Source of the DNA: a virus
DNA: 64,000 nt
IMG/VR virus record: IMGVR_UViG_3300020214_000005
Span: 33,936 to 97,935 of that record
Reading direction: 5' to 3' (one strand)
Under the pieces are notes generated by a model that searched no databases, was not told where the DNA came from, and worked only from the letters and a program-made list of their open reading frames with translations. This document shows, piece by piece, positions 53,927-62,685 of the stretch; positions within the stretch are counted from its first letter, which is position 1, and every line of letters starts with the position of its first letter. The translations under genes were made by a program, and so were the position numbers.

Positions 53927-56900
53927 TTATTGCCGGACGGAATCCCAGTCAAGTTTCAATGCTGGCACTTTGCCCAACATTCTCTCCAGCCTAGCAAAAT
54001 GCTCCTTCGCTTCCGGTGTCAGGTTCCGCACCGCCACGTCAACGGACCCGTCCGGAATTATCCGTTCCAGCATTTCCATCATCTCCTCGACTTGCTGGAG
54101 TTGTTTCACGCTGAGCGCCTCGCGGAAACGCTCGGCGTAGAGGGTCAGAACGCGGGCCTCGGCGACGGCCTCAAAGATGTTCGTCTGCCCGTACTTCGAC
54201 GACCTGCCCAGAACCCGCATGACGTCGTCGGTCGGCACGCCAAGCGTCGAGGCGAACTTGGAGTCGTAACCAAGCACCTGATCCATGATCCGCTTGTGCG
54301 TGGCCAGGAACTCTTCCGGCGTTTGCCCCTCCAGCACCTCCGTCACGATCTTTCTCACGTCCTCGGGCCCGAGGAACTTCGTTTCGTCCGAATTGTCGTC
54401 CAACGCGAGGAAGAAACTCCCCACTTTTTCGGGCATTTTGTTCCTTGCGATTATCGACCGTTTCTGGTCCTCTGTCAGGTTCTCGGGAAACGTGCCCGCA
54501 AACGGATTGGCCGCCGTGTCGTCGTATGTCTGCAGCGCGTCCACCATCCTGCTGAAATTGTCTGCCGATACGTTCTTTCTTGTGGATCCCGCCGTTCCCA
54601 TGGTCTCCATTAGTCGTTCTCGCATGCTTTCGCCAGTAAAACCGCCACCTTCTTTTCGGCGTTGGTCCCGAACTTGATTCAACCTGTAGAGGCGCTCGAC
54701 TATCTCGTTCATGGAGTGGTCGAGGGGCGGAGCGAGGTGGACCCAACTGATGTCGTGGGTTTTCTGCGACTCTTGTACGTCAACCCACTCCTCGGGTGTC
54801 GCTTCGATAACTGAAGCGTGAGTTTCCAAGTTCGCTGGGTCTCGTAAGGGATTCGTCTTGGCGAATGTCTCCCGAACGTCGTCCCAGGTTGCATCCTGCG
54901 GAAAATTGTGTCTCCGGGCGATCTCCGTTCCCATCAGGCTTTTGTCAAGGCGGCCGTCCAGCTGCTCCGACAACGGAGGCGCGTCCCGTCCGACCTGCAA
55001 CCCGAGGCTCGAGTACCACGTTTTGTAGTGCTCCAAGTGCGCGTACTCGTGCACGCCGAGCCCGAAGTGATAATCGTCGGCGCCGGCGAAGCGGATAACT
55101 TCAGACAGACCCTGCCCCTTGGACAACGGGCCTTCGTCGGATCCGAAGAACAAACTCGAGTCGAAGGCCAATATGGTGGGATTCAGCGTTACGACGAGCT
55201 TGACCTTGCCGTCTCGACCGAGTTCCGTTTGCGCATATCCGGCAAACTTTCTCCAATCCGACTTGTCGTTAATGTGCATTCTGATGGTCGTGGCCCGCCT
55301 CAGTGACGGGTCCTTCTCCAGTGCCGGCTCGGCCCCAGCCAAAACATCGAGGAACCCCTGCGCCATCGCCTCCCTGACCTCCCTCCTTCCCTCCTCGGTC
55401 TGGGCCAGCTCGAGGGCCGCCAGTTTGGCCGCCCCCTTCATGTGGTTGAGTTCCCTGTCCTCGAAACTGTCATTCGGGTCGGGAATCTGATCTTCTTTGC
55501 CGTCTTGTTCGGCGGTCCTCAGGAAGTAGTCCATGGCTTGGTCCAGTTGCTCGCTGAACGTCATGGGCGTGCCACCGGGCCACGACCATCCGCTCTCGCG
55601 CGCGACGCCCATGTTGTCCATGAGCTCGTCCGCATAGGACTCAACTGGCTCGCCGTGCCTGCCCGGTGCGTACTTCTCGACGAGGGCCTTTCTCTGCTGG
55701 GCGATCGATGCGGTGAGCGCGTCGGAATCCGCAGTCACTTGCGTCAATGTCTGCGAGTCCCTTGCCGAAAATGGCGGCGGCATCGCCATGACGGTCTTTG
55801 CGTCGGCATCCGTGTCCCTTTTGAGCGCCGGACCGTTACGCCTCTCCATTTCTGCGTTTACTGCGTCCGCGCGGGACATCGCCCTCCCCGCCTCCGCCAT
55901 GCCGGCCTCTGGGCCGAGACCAGGTTTGTCCCTTCGCCCCGGCGGAACCAGGTCCCTCCTGTAGTGCACGACCGCTCCGTCCTCGGCGAACAGCCTGTCC
56001 GCGCTCTCGAAGTTGACGAGATCTTTGGCGGTGGCGCGAGTCTCGAATTTGCCGTCCCCGCCCTTTCTGTAGAGCGAACCGATCCTCTGCCTCTCCTCCG
56101 TGGAGAAGATCTCCGGCCTGTCCCGGAGCGCCCTGTCGATCACGCCGATGAAGTTCTGCTTGGACTTTTCGTCTTGCCACGTGAACCCGTTTCTGGCCCA
56201 GTGGGTTGCCCCCGTCTGGAAGACCATGTCCGGCATCTCCGGGTTGTCGGAGTCAGGCAACGACGACGAGGTGCCCTTCAGCGTGATGCTCCTTGCCCCG
56301 ATCGCCTTGTAAATGTTCTCGTTGCGGGCGTTGAACTCGCTGGCGAGACCCATGCCCCGGTATTTATCATAGACGACGATATCGGCGTGCTCTATCTCGA
56401 TGTCGCCGTGACTGTTTACGTTGACGAAGTTCGTGGCGTGCCCGTAGAGGACTTTGCCGTCAGGCGAAGTGAGTTCCATGGGTATTTCTATCCTCAATCC
56501 ACCGTTGCGGTTGGCGGTCACATGCGACGGGGAATTCCTCACCCTGATGCGCACGTCGCGCACGCCGGCATTTTCCCTGTCCAACCGGAAATTTCCCGAG
56601 AAAAGCTTGTTCATCGCCCAATAGATGGCGGCCCTCTCCTCGTAGATGGCGTTCTTCTCCGCCGGGGTCTGGCCACGCCGATGACGCGCGCCACGGGCAG
56701 CGTTCGCGAGACTGCGTCGCGCTTCGTCTATCTCGTCTCGCTTCGTCGAGACGACGTCCGCGTGTTTGCGCACTAATCTGCCGTAAGTGCTTCCCCCTTC
56801 TCGGCGTGCTCCAGCCATGCCAGCCTCGGCCTGGGAATCTAAATCCCTTTCATTTCTTCGCAACGCCCTATCCAGCAAAAAGCTCGCTCGCTGTTTGCTT

Positions 56901-59900
56901 ATTTTCAATTCGTCAGCAATATCCTGGACTTTTCCACCATTGGCCCGTATTTCCAAGATCCGGTTATCGCGATCATCAAGTTTTCCAATATTTTGAAGTT
57001 TTCGCCGCTCCGGCGTTTTATCGGCCATCAACCATGCGTCTCCAAAAATCTCCATGGGGTTAGCACCAAGGGCCGAAACAACAAGCCTGTCGGCGTCGAA
57101 CGGCTCAATCGACGCGTCTGGTTCGTGCATCTTGTCAATAATTTCCCTGGTAACCCCCAAAACCGATGCCTGTTCATCTCGATTTTTGCGGCGCAATCTG
57201 TCAAAATTCAAAATTTCCTGCGCTTTAAGTGCTCCGCCCTTTTTAATTTTATTTGACGTAAACCAGTTATTTCTGGCCGGCAACTTTTCGTTCGGTACCT
57301 CGCCCTGCGGCAGGCCCATTCCGGCCTCTGCGACGTCGCCGCGCGGTCTCCCTATTCGCCGACCCACCTCGCGCGCCCTCCCCCTAGCCGAATCGACGAT
57401 CCCCTCGCCCATTTCGGCGAGCCTTCTTCTGTTTTCGGGGGTGTTGATTCGCTCGTTGAAAAGATCCGCCGCTTCCGAGAAAGCCCTACCGAGTTGTCTC
57501 CTTGCTCCGTCCGGAAGGCCGTCCGGGGCTATTCTGTCGACGGCCGCCATGGCCCTGCGCGCTTGTTCGGCGTCTATCTTCCCTCGCTTGAGCAATTCGT
57601 CTATCGTGAATTCGGCGAGATCCCTTCCGCCTCTTCTCGCCGCCTCCACCGCGACGTAGGTAGCCGCGCCGGCGGGCCCCCCGGCGCTGAACGCCGTTGC
57701 CAATCCGAGGCCTATTTTAACTTTTTCCTTGGTTTCCTCGTCCGCCCCGGTTCTTTTCAAAATCTTGTCAAGCAACTTGGCCAGGGCGCGGTCCCTCAGC
57801 GTTCCCCTTGTCACCCTTCCGACGGTGCGAGACCTGTCGCCGCTTGCCATCCCCGCCTCCGCGCCGATCCCGGGACGATCCTGACGGCGCCATTCCTCGT
57901 TGAACCGATTGGACTCCCGCCTGATGATTTCTTGGTCCCGGCGAGACAATCTTCCCAACATCCCGGCATCCGCGCTGCCGACCATCCCGCGATCCCTGTA
58001 TCCGTCTCTTCGGGCGTCGTAATAACCGTCTCCGTCGTCCACCGAAATGAGTATCTCGTCACCGCTATCGTTGACCATTCTGTGGAACCTGCCACCGCCC
58101 CGGTTTCTCTTCCTCGGTCCTGTCTGCCGTCCGCTCCCCTGCCCGTCGTCGCCCAATCTGCCGATGGGCCTGCTGATCTGCTGGAATTGCTCTCTCTCCA
58201 GAGCTTCAATGAGATCGTCCGGTCGGTCGTCTTCTCCGGCCTTCCTCGCTCGCTCGTACCAAACGTTCTTGAACGTCACCACCCTCCCGTCCTTGTAGGT
58301 GACCCTGAGATCGCCGTTTTTCGGATCGTAGATAATCACTCGCGCTAGATCAGAATTTTTGGTGTCCACGAGCATCAGATGCGCTGCGGCTGTGCGCGGT
58401 GGATTGTCCGGATCGTCCGGGCGCGCCGCCGTCGGTTTGCGCTTGGATGCGCGGTCGGTGGGGACGAAGCCGTGGAGCTTCAGATCCGCCATGGCCTCGC
58501 GGTTTCTTCGGTTAACGTAGACGGTCTCTCCGGTTTCCTTATTGGTCATCCGAATCTGTCCGTCCGCCGAACTACCGTCGAGGAACTGCATGTTCCTCTC
58601 CTCCATCTCGGTGGACGAACCTTGGTGCGCCCCTTCGGGGCCGAGCGCCGGCGGTTCGTTTTTCGATATGCGCTCCTCCAATTCCCTGGATTCGCGCGAC
58701 AACCGATTGTTTTCCGCGTCCGCCTCGTTCAAATCTTCGTAGGCCACCCTGTACTCCGCCCACGCGGCCGGGTCGCCGTCCCCGCCCCTGTCCGGGTCGG
58801 ATCCGGTCCGTCTCGCTCGCCTGAGGGCGTCGTCGTGGCGAGTTTCGGCTTCCGACACTCGGGCCCGGCTTCGGGGAAGTTCCTGCGTGCGGATTTCAGT
58901 CACGCGTAGCCGGTCCCTTTCCCTACCGGGTGGTATTTCCGAAGATTCGGGGGCTTCAGGGACCGTCGCCACCGGTACGGCGGACTCGTCGTCGTCGAAT
59001 AGTTCGCGCATCCTTCTTCCCTTGTCGGCGTCGGCTCTTCGTCTTTCCGGAGAGACTCGATCGGCGTCGGTTTCGGGTCTGACCGTCGGCTCGACGAGAT
59101 CGTCGTCGGTCTTGGGTCTGACTGGTCTCTTTACTCCCGTGCCGGTGACCCTTGGGGGAGCCTCGGGTTTTGGTCCGTCAACATCCTCAATAACAACTTC
59201 TCGTCCACGCCTGCCAGTGCCCGGGACGTCCGGCCCCACGCCCGAACCCCTCAACCTGCCCGCATCCGGAGCCGGTGGGACGTCGCCCGGGACGTCCGGG
59301 TCGTCGGCCCTCGGGACGGTCGGAATCGTTGGTCCGGTGCCGGGGCCCAGGAGGATCGGAGGCCTGCCGATCGCGGCTCCCCCGCCGCCACCCGGGGCTC
59401 CCCCGCCGCCACCCGGGGCTCCCCCGTCAAACGGCCCAAAACCCTGGTTTGATCCCCGCGGCGCTTTTTTCCCGTAGAGCCGGTACACCTCGTCCTGCCC
59501 GACGTACCTCGCGACCAAGGTCATAAACGTGTTTTCATCAAGGTTGTGCGAGTTCCTTTCCGTGTCGGCGAGGAACTCCCGGATCTCGGCGAGCGCCCCC
59601 TGTTTGTTCAGGTGGCTCCTCAGCTCGGCGGCGAATTCGTAGTCGTTCTCTCCCGCGTACGTCCCGCCGATGAACCCGTGAAGCATATTCGAGACGAGGT
59701 TGTCGAGGCGCGCCTGGCCGAATGGGGTGTCAACATCGCCCGGCACGAGACTCCTCGGATGCACAGGCTGATTCGTAGCACCGGATAAGGGTCCCAGCCT
59801 GCCATCTATTAAGTTGAACGGTGTCGTATCCCGCCTACCGGTGAGCGGGTTGTACGGAAACTCAAAACGTCCCTCGTCCTTGTTCCATCGTCCCAGCGGC

Positions 59901-62413
59901 GTGTCCAGGAAGTCCCTCCAGAAATTGAGTAACGGAATTCCGTGTTCATCCGTGTAGCCCCGTATCGCCAGCTCTTCCCGGATCTGCTCGAGCATTTTTG
60001 CCTGCGCTTCTTTGCTGAGGCGTTGGCCGCCGTGGCGTGGCGCCTCGTTTGCAAGCCATCTGGCGAAGGCCGATTCAACCTGCGAGTCGAACTGGATGTT
60101 GAACATGTAGAACTCCCACAGCGCCTTCTTCTTTTCGTAGGGAGTCTTCAACGCAGCGGGGTCCAATACTTGCTGTAGTTTCTCGATCTGCTGCCCGAGG
60201 TAGGACACGGGGCGATAACCAAAGATCTCTCCGCTCGCGTCCTTTTCCGCGAGCCGGACGTAGTCTCTCCCGAGGTCGATTCGGTCTATCCACGACCCCG
60301 ACGCCGGGTCGAATCTCTGGCGCGACAGCCTCTCCTTCCATTCGGCTTCTCCGTACCCCGCGGAGGAGGAAAAATACCCGAGCTTATTTCCCAGCCTCTG
60401 CGCGAAATCGTCTATGTGGCTCAACTCGTGATCGGCTGTGTGCATTAGGAAGGCTTCCCTTTTGGGGTCCATGCCGAGATGGTCGAAGCTGAATCCTGTG
60501 AGACTGTCCTTCTGGTATTGGCTGTCGGCGAACCACTTCGGGTCGATGGTGATGGTCGCCATGAACGGCACGCTGTCTCCTGAGTTAAGCAACCACAAGG
60601 GAGTCGCTCCGTTAAGGTGGTCTAGAGGCTCCGATCCGGGATTATAGGGAAACGGGGTCATGTCGTCGAGGTGCGGGCGTTCGACGAAGCCTTCGTCGCC
60701 GAAGAAGCCGGTCACGGCCGTGATCACGGACGCATCCTTGAGATTTGAGTCGGGGGCCGCCGACCTGTCGCGCCAATGCTTGATCCGTATAAACGTCGGG
60801 ATCACCTCAGCGAAGCGCTTCTTGTGCTCGGGGTTGTCGGTTCCGTCCGGCAGCTTCGCTGGGCCGCCCGTGTTCAGCATGCCTTCCGCCGTCATGAGCA
60901 TATACTCGGCGAGTCGTTCCGCCGCTTCTTTCCGTAACCTTTCCTTCGCCCTGTCCGACTTCTGGTCGAACATCAAGCCATTATTCTCCGGGGCGTGGAC
61001 TATCTGCTCGACGATCGCCTCGAAGAGGGTCAGGTCATCCCTTATTGCGCCGTTGACGACCGCGGTGTCGGCCCCGCCCATGAAACTTCCGATGGGCCTG
61101 CGGTAAGCGTCCACCAGTGCGTTGCCCTGCGCGTCCTTGAAGGAACCCGTCCATCCATGGTGTCTAACGAACTGGTCAATTTGCTCCCCGGGGTGCGGCG
61201 CCCTTCCCGTTCGCAACTCGAAGTCTGCGGCCCATCGCTTGTGTTCGTCGGACCCAATGAACTCTTCGAACATTCTCCGTATTTTCTTTGCTCTCTCGGT
61301 TGCCCTTTTTTCCCGCTCTCTTTGCTTGTTCCTCGACACCAACGAACGCAGGCCGATAAATCCGAATCGCTCCGAGCGTCTGGCCGCTATCGTGTCGATC
61401 ATGCCCGCGGCCGGGTCGAGGTCGTTGGGTCTGTCGGCCTCGTAGTGCGGTGTGTGCCCGCCCCTCACGCCGGTCAACCTAGCCCTCAGCCTCTCGGCAA
61501 GGCTCGGGCGCGAGCCCGGCACGTCGGGGCCGTCCGCGGCGTCGGCGAGTTTCTCCCTCGCCCCCTCGGCCCTACCGACGATCTCGTCGACCGGACCCGG
61601 CACATCAACCACGCCCCGGACCGCCCCCACGACGTTCCCCAGTATGTTGGCTCCCGGCACGTCGCAACCCGTCCCGAAGATATCGGTGAACCTGTTGGCA
61701 TTGGGGCCCGACCCGCAACGAATCTTGTTCAGCTCGTCCTTCCACAGACCCCTGGCCCTGAGGATGGCGTCCATGACGTTCCTCGCCATGTCCCTAATCT
61801 CCCTGCCGAGGATTCCCTTCTGCTCGAAAGGGGGCATGCTCTTCGTCTCGGGCTCCGGGGCGAAGGCAAGCGCGGGGTTTACCTCGGGCACACCCAACGC
61901 TCTCAGCCCTGCGTCGACCACTTGCTCTACCCCGTACTCATCCTGAGAGTACGAGTCGTCGTTTATGTTTTTCTCGCACAGCGTCACGCTTCCGTAACCC
62001 GGCATCATCGGCGGGAGGGGGTCCCCGACCTCGTACGACGCCGCCCAGTCGAGGAATTTTTTCGGGATGAACGGGAGCATCCGCGCGAACGGCTCGTCTG
62101 GTAAATCCTCCCCGGGTGGTTCGGGCTCGGCGACGGGGGATCTCGATTGCTTGGGTTTCAGCGCCTTGGTCATCGCAAACGACGCCGACCCGCCCTTGGC
62201 GGCGACCGCCGTGAGTCGCGCGTCGGCCCAGGCCGAGTTGTGCCCGGACCCGTACGTGCCCGATCCGACGTCCCTGCTGCCGTCGAGGAACATGCGGTTC
62301 CTGGCGTGATCCACGAACGCGATACGCCCGTCCTTCAGGGCATACACGAACGTCGTTCCGTGTTTTGCGACCATTTTTGCGTTGAGCGGAACGTTGAACG
62401 GGGTTGGCGACAT
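53927..62413 (-). CDS. Giant polyvalent head-region polyprotein, 2828 aa, with two zincins, KTSC, HTH and GNAT modules
   Basis: ATG at 62413 follows AAGGGCAG; the longer frame lies upstream of it and is read as 5' leader. Residues about 228-250 hold R-C-x-S-G...R-F-T-D...G-T-G-C. Zincin 1 has HELSH at about 661. A glycine/proline linker lies around 1000-1020 and a KTSC-like segment around 1350-1390. Junction methionines are at 338 (AAGM), 1485 (DAGM), 1522, 1699, 1866 and 2172 (EAGM). Slice 1522-1698 has a hydrophobic Gly/Ala stretch, 1699-1865 two helix-turn-helix motifs, 1866-2171 a GNAT-like acetyltransferase (KYRGMGLASEF) and 2172-2828 zincin 2 (HEYAH at about 2455). It probably acts inside the head or after injection. 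Confidence 0.85.
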   Translation of the reverse strand: MSPTPFNVPLNAKMVAKHGTTFVYALKDGRIAFVDHARNRMFLDGSRDVGSGTYGSGHNSAWADARLTAVAAKGGSASFAMTKALKPKQSRSPVAEPEPPGEDLPDEPFARMLPFIPKKFLDWAASYEVGDPLPPMMPGYGSVTLCEKNINDDSYSQDEYGVEQVVDAGLRALGVPEVNPALAFAPEPETKSMPPFEQKGILGREIRDMARNVMDAILRARGLWKDELNKIRCGSGPNANRFTDIFGTGCDVPGANILGNVVGAVRGVVDVPGPVDEIVGRAEGAREKLADAADGPDVPGSRPSLAERLRARLTGVRGGHTPHYEADRPNDLDPAAGMIDTIAARRSERFGFIGLRSLVSRNKQREREKRATERAKKIRRMFEEFIGSDEHKRWAADFELRTGRAPHPGEQIDQFVRHHGWTGSFKDAQGNALVDAYRRPIGSFMGGADTAVVNGAIRDDLTLFEAIVEQIVHAPENNGLMFDQKSDRAKERLRKEAAERLAEYMLMTAEGMLNTGGPAKLPDGTDNPEHKKRFAEVIPTFIRIKHWRDRSAAPDSNLKDASVITAVTGFFGDEGFVERPHLDDMTPFPYNPGSEPLDHLNGATPLWLLNSGDSVPFMATITIDPKWFADSQYQKDSLTGFSFDHLGMDPKREAFLMHTADHELSHIDDFAQRLGNKLGYFSSSAGYGEAEWKERLSRQRFDPASGSWIDRIDLGRDYVRLAEKDASGEIFGYRPVSYLGQQIEKLQQVLDPAALKTPYEKKKALWEFYMFNIQFDSQVESAFARWLANEAPRHGGQRLSKEAQAKMLEQIREELAIRGYTDEHGIPLLNFWRDFLDTPLGRWNKDEGRFEFPYNPLTGRRDTTPFNLIDGRLGPLSGATNQPVHPRSLVPGDVDTPFGQARLDNLVSNMLHGFIGGTYAGENDYEFAAELRSHLNKQGALAEIREFLADTERNSHNLDENTFMTLVARYVGQDEVYRLYGKKAPRGSNQGFGPFDGGAPGGGGGAPGGGGGAAIGRPPILLGPGTGPTIPTVPRADDPDVPGDVPPAPDAGRLRGSGVGPDVPGTGRRGREVVIEDVDGPKPEAPPRVTGTGVKRPVRPKTDDDLVEPTVRPETDADRVSPERRRADADKGRRMRELFDDDESAVPVATVPEAPESSEIPPGRERDRLRVTEIRTQELPRSRARVSEAETRHDDALRRARRTGSDPDRGGDGDPAAWAEYRVAYEDLNEADAENNRLSRESRELEERISKNEPPALGPEGAHQGSSTEMEERNMQFLDGSSADGQIRMTNKETGETVYVNRRNREAMADLKLHGFVPTDRASKRKPTAARPDDPDNPPRTAAAHLMLVDTKNSDLARVIIYDPKNGDLRVTYKDGRVVTFKNVWYERARKAGEDDRPDDLIEALEREQFQQISRPIGRLGDDGQGSGRQTGPRKRNRGGGRFHRMVNDSGDEILISVDDGDGYYDARRDGYRDRGMVGSADAGMLGRLSRRDQEIIRRESNRFNEEWRRQDRPGIGAEAGMASGDRSRTVGRVTRGTLRDRALAKLLDKILKRTGADEETKEKVKIGLGLATAFSAGGPAGAATYVAVEAARRGGRDLAEFTIDELLKRGKIDAEQARRAMAAVDRIAPDGLPDGARRQLGRAFSEAADLFNERINTPENRRRLAEMGEGIVDSARGRAREVGRRIGRPRGDVAEAGMGLPQGEVPNEKLPARNNWFTSNKIKKGGALKAQEILNFDRLRRKNRDEQASVLGVTREIIDKMHEPDASIEPFDADRLVVSALGANPMEIFGDAWLMADKTPERRKLQNIGKLDDRDNRILEIRANGGKVQDIADELKISKQRASFLLDRALRRNERDLDSQAEAGMAGARREGGSTYGRLVRKHADVVSTKRDEIDEARRSLANAARGARHRRGQTPAEKNAIYEERAAIYWAMNKLFSGNFRLDRENAGVRDVRIRVRNSPSHVTANRNGGLRIEIPMELTSPDGKVLYGHATNFVNVNSHGDIEIEHADIVVYDKYRGMGLASEFNARNENIYKAIGARSITLKGTSSSLPDSDNPEMPDMVFQTGATHWARNGFTWQDEKSKQNFIGVIDRALRDRPEIFSTEERQRIGSLYRKGGDGKFETRATAKDLVNFESADRLFAEDGAVVHYRRDLVPPGRRDKPGLGPEAGMAEAGRAMSRADAVNAEMERRNGPALKRDTDADAKTVMAMPPPFSARDSQTLTQVTADSDALTASIAQQRKALVEKYAPGRHGEPVESYADELMDNMGVARESGWSWPGGTPMTFSEQLDQAMDYFLRTAEQDGKEDQIPDPNDSFEDRELNHMKGAAKLAALELAQTEEGRREVREAMAQGFLDVLAGAEPALEKDPSLRRATTIRMHINDKSDWRKFAGYAQTELGRDGKVKLVVTLNPTILAFDSSLFFGSDEGPLSKGQGLSEVIRFAGADDYHFGLGVHEYAHLEHYKTWYSSLGLQVGRDAPPLSEQLDGRLDKSLMGTEIARRHNFPQDATWDDVRETFAKTNPLRDPANLETHASVIEATPEEWVDVQESQKTHDISWVHLAPPLDHSMNEIVERLYRLNQVRDQRRKEGGGFTGESMRERLMETMGTAGSTRKNVSADNFSRMVDALQTYDDTAANPFAGTFPENLTEDQKRSIIARNKMPEKVGSFFLALDDNSDETKFLGPEDVRKIVTEVLEGQTPEEFLATHKRIMDQVLGYDSKFASTLGVPTDDVMRVLGRSSKYGQTNIFEAVAEARVLTLYAERFREALSVKQLQQVEEMMEMLERIIPDGSVDVAVRNLTPEAKEHFARLERMLGKVPALKLDWDSVRQ

Positions 62414-62463
62414 CTGCCCTTGATCCTCTATTCCCGGGGGCGGGATTTGACAATTACAAAACA

Positions 62464-62492
62464 ATTATAGACGTATAGTTGTTAGCTATCAG
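62464..62492 (-). promoter_or_regulatory. Late-type promoter CTGATA-N17-TATAAT
   Basis: On the minus strand a perfect TATAAT (62464-62469) is preceded after 17 bp by CTGATA (62487-62492), in the most AT-rich stretch of the right half. Transcription would start about 44 nt before the ATG of the 2828-aa gene. The boxes differ from the left-arm promoter family, as expected for another expression class. Confidence 0.55.
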
Positions 62493-62685
62493 TATCGTCG
62501 TCGCCCCCTGCGGCGTGGTTCCTTGCGCTCCGGATTTCCTCCCACTCCGTCTGGGCCTCGGCGAGGAACCCGTCGTCGTCGGCGGTCGCGAAGGACGCGA
62601 GCGCCGACCCTACGGCCTCCAGGGACGACCCGGGTTCGACCACCACGAGTATGGGCCTGGTGTCGGCGGCGTCGTTGCGTCTCAT
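62482..62685 (-). CDS. Hypothetical acidic protein, 67 aa
   Basis: The ATG overlaps the stop of the zincin gene by 4 bp. The sequence is a beta-type start (RPILVVVEPG) followed by an acidic helix and a tail ending GGDDDTDS. Its 3' end covers the promoter of the 2828-aa gene. The family is not recognised. Confidence 0.55.
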   Translation of the reverse strand: MRRNDAADTRPILVVVEPGSSLEAVGSALASFATADDDGFLAEAQTEWEEIRSARNHAAGGDDDTDS

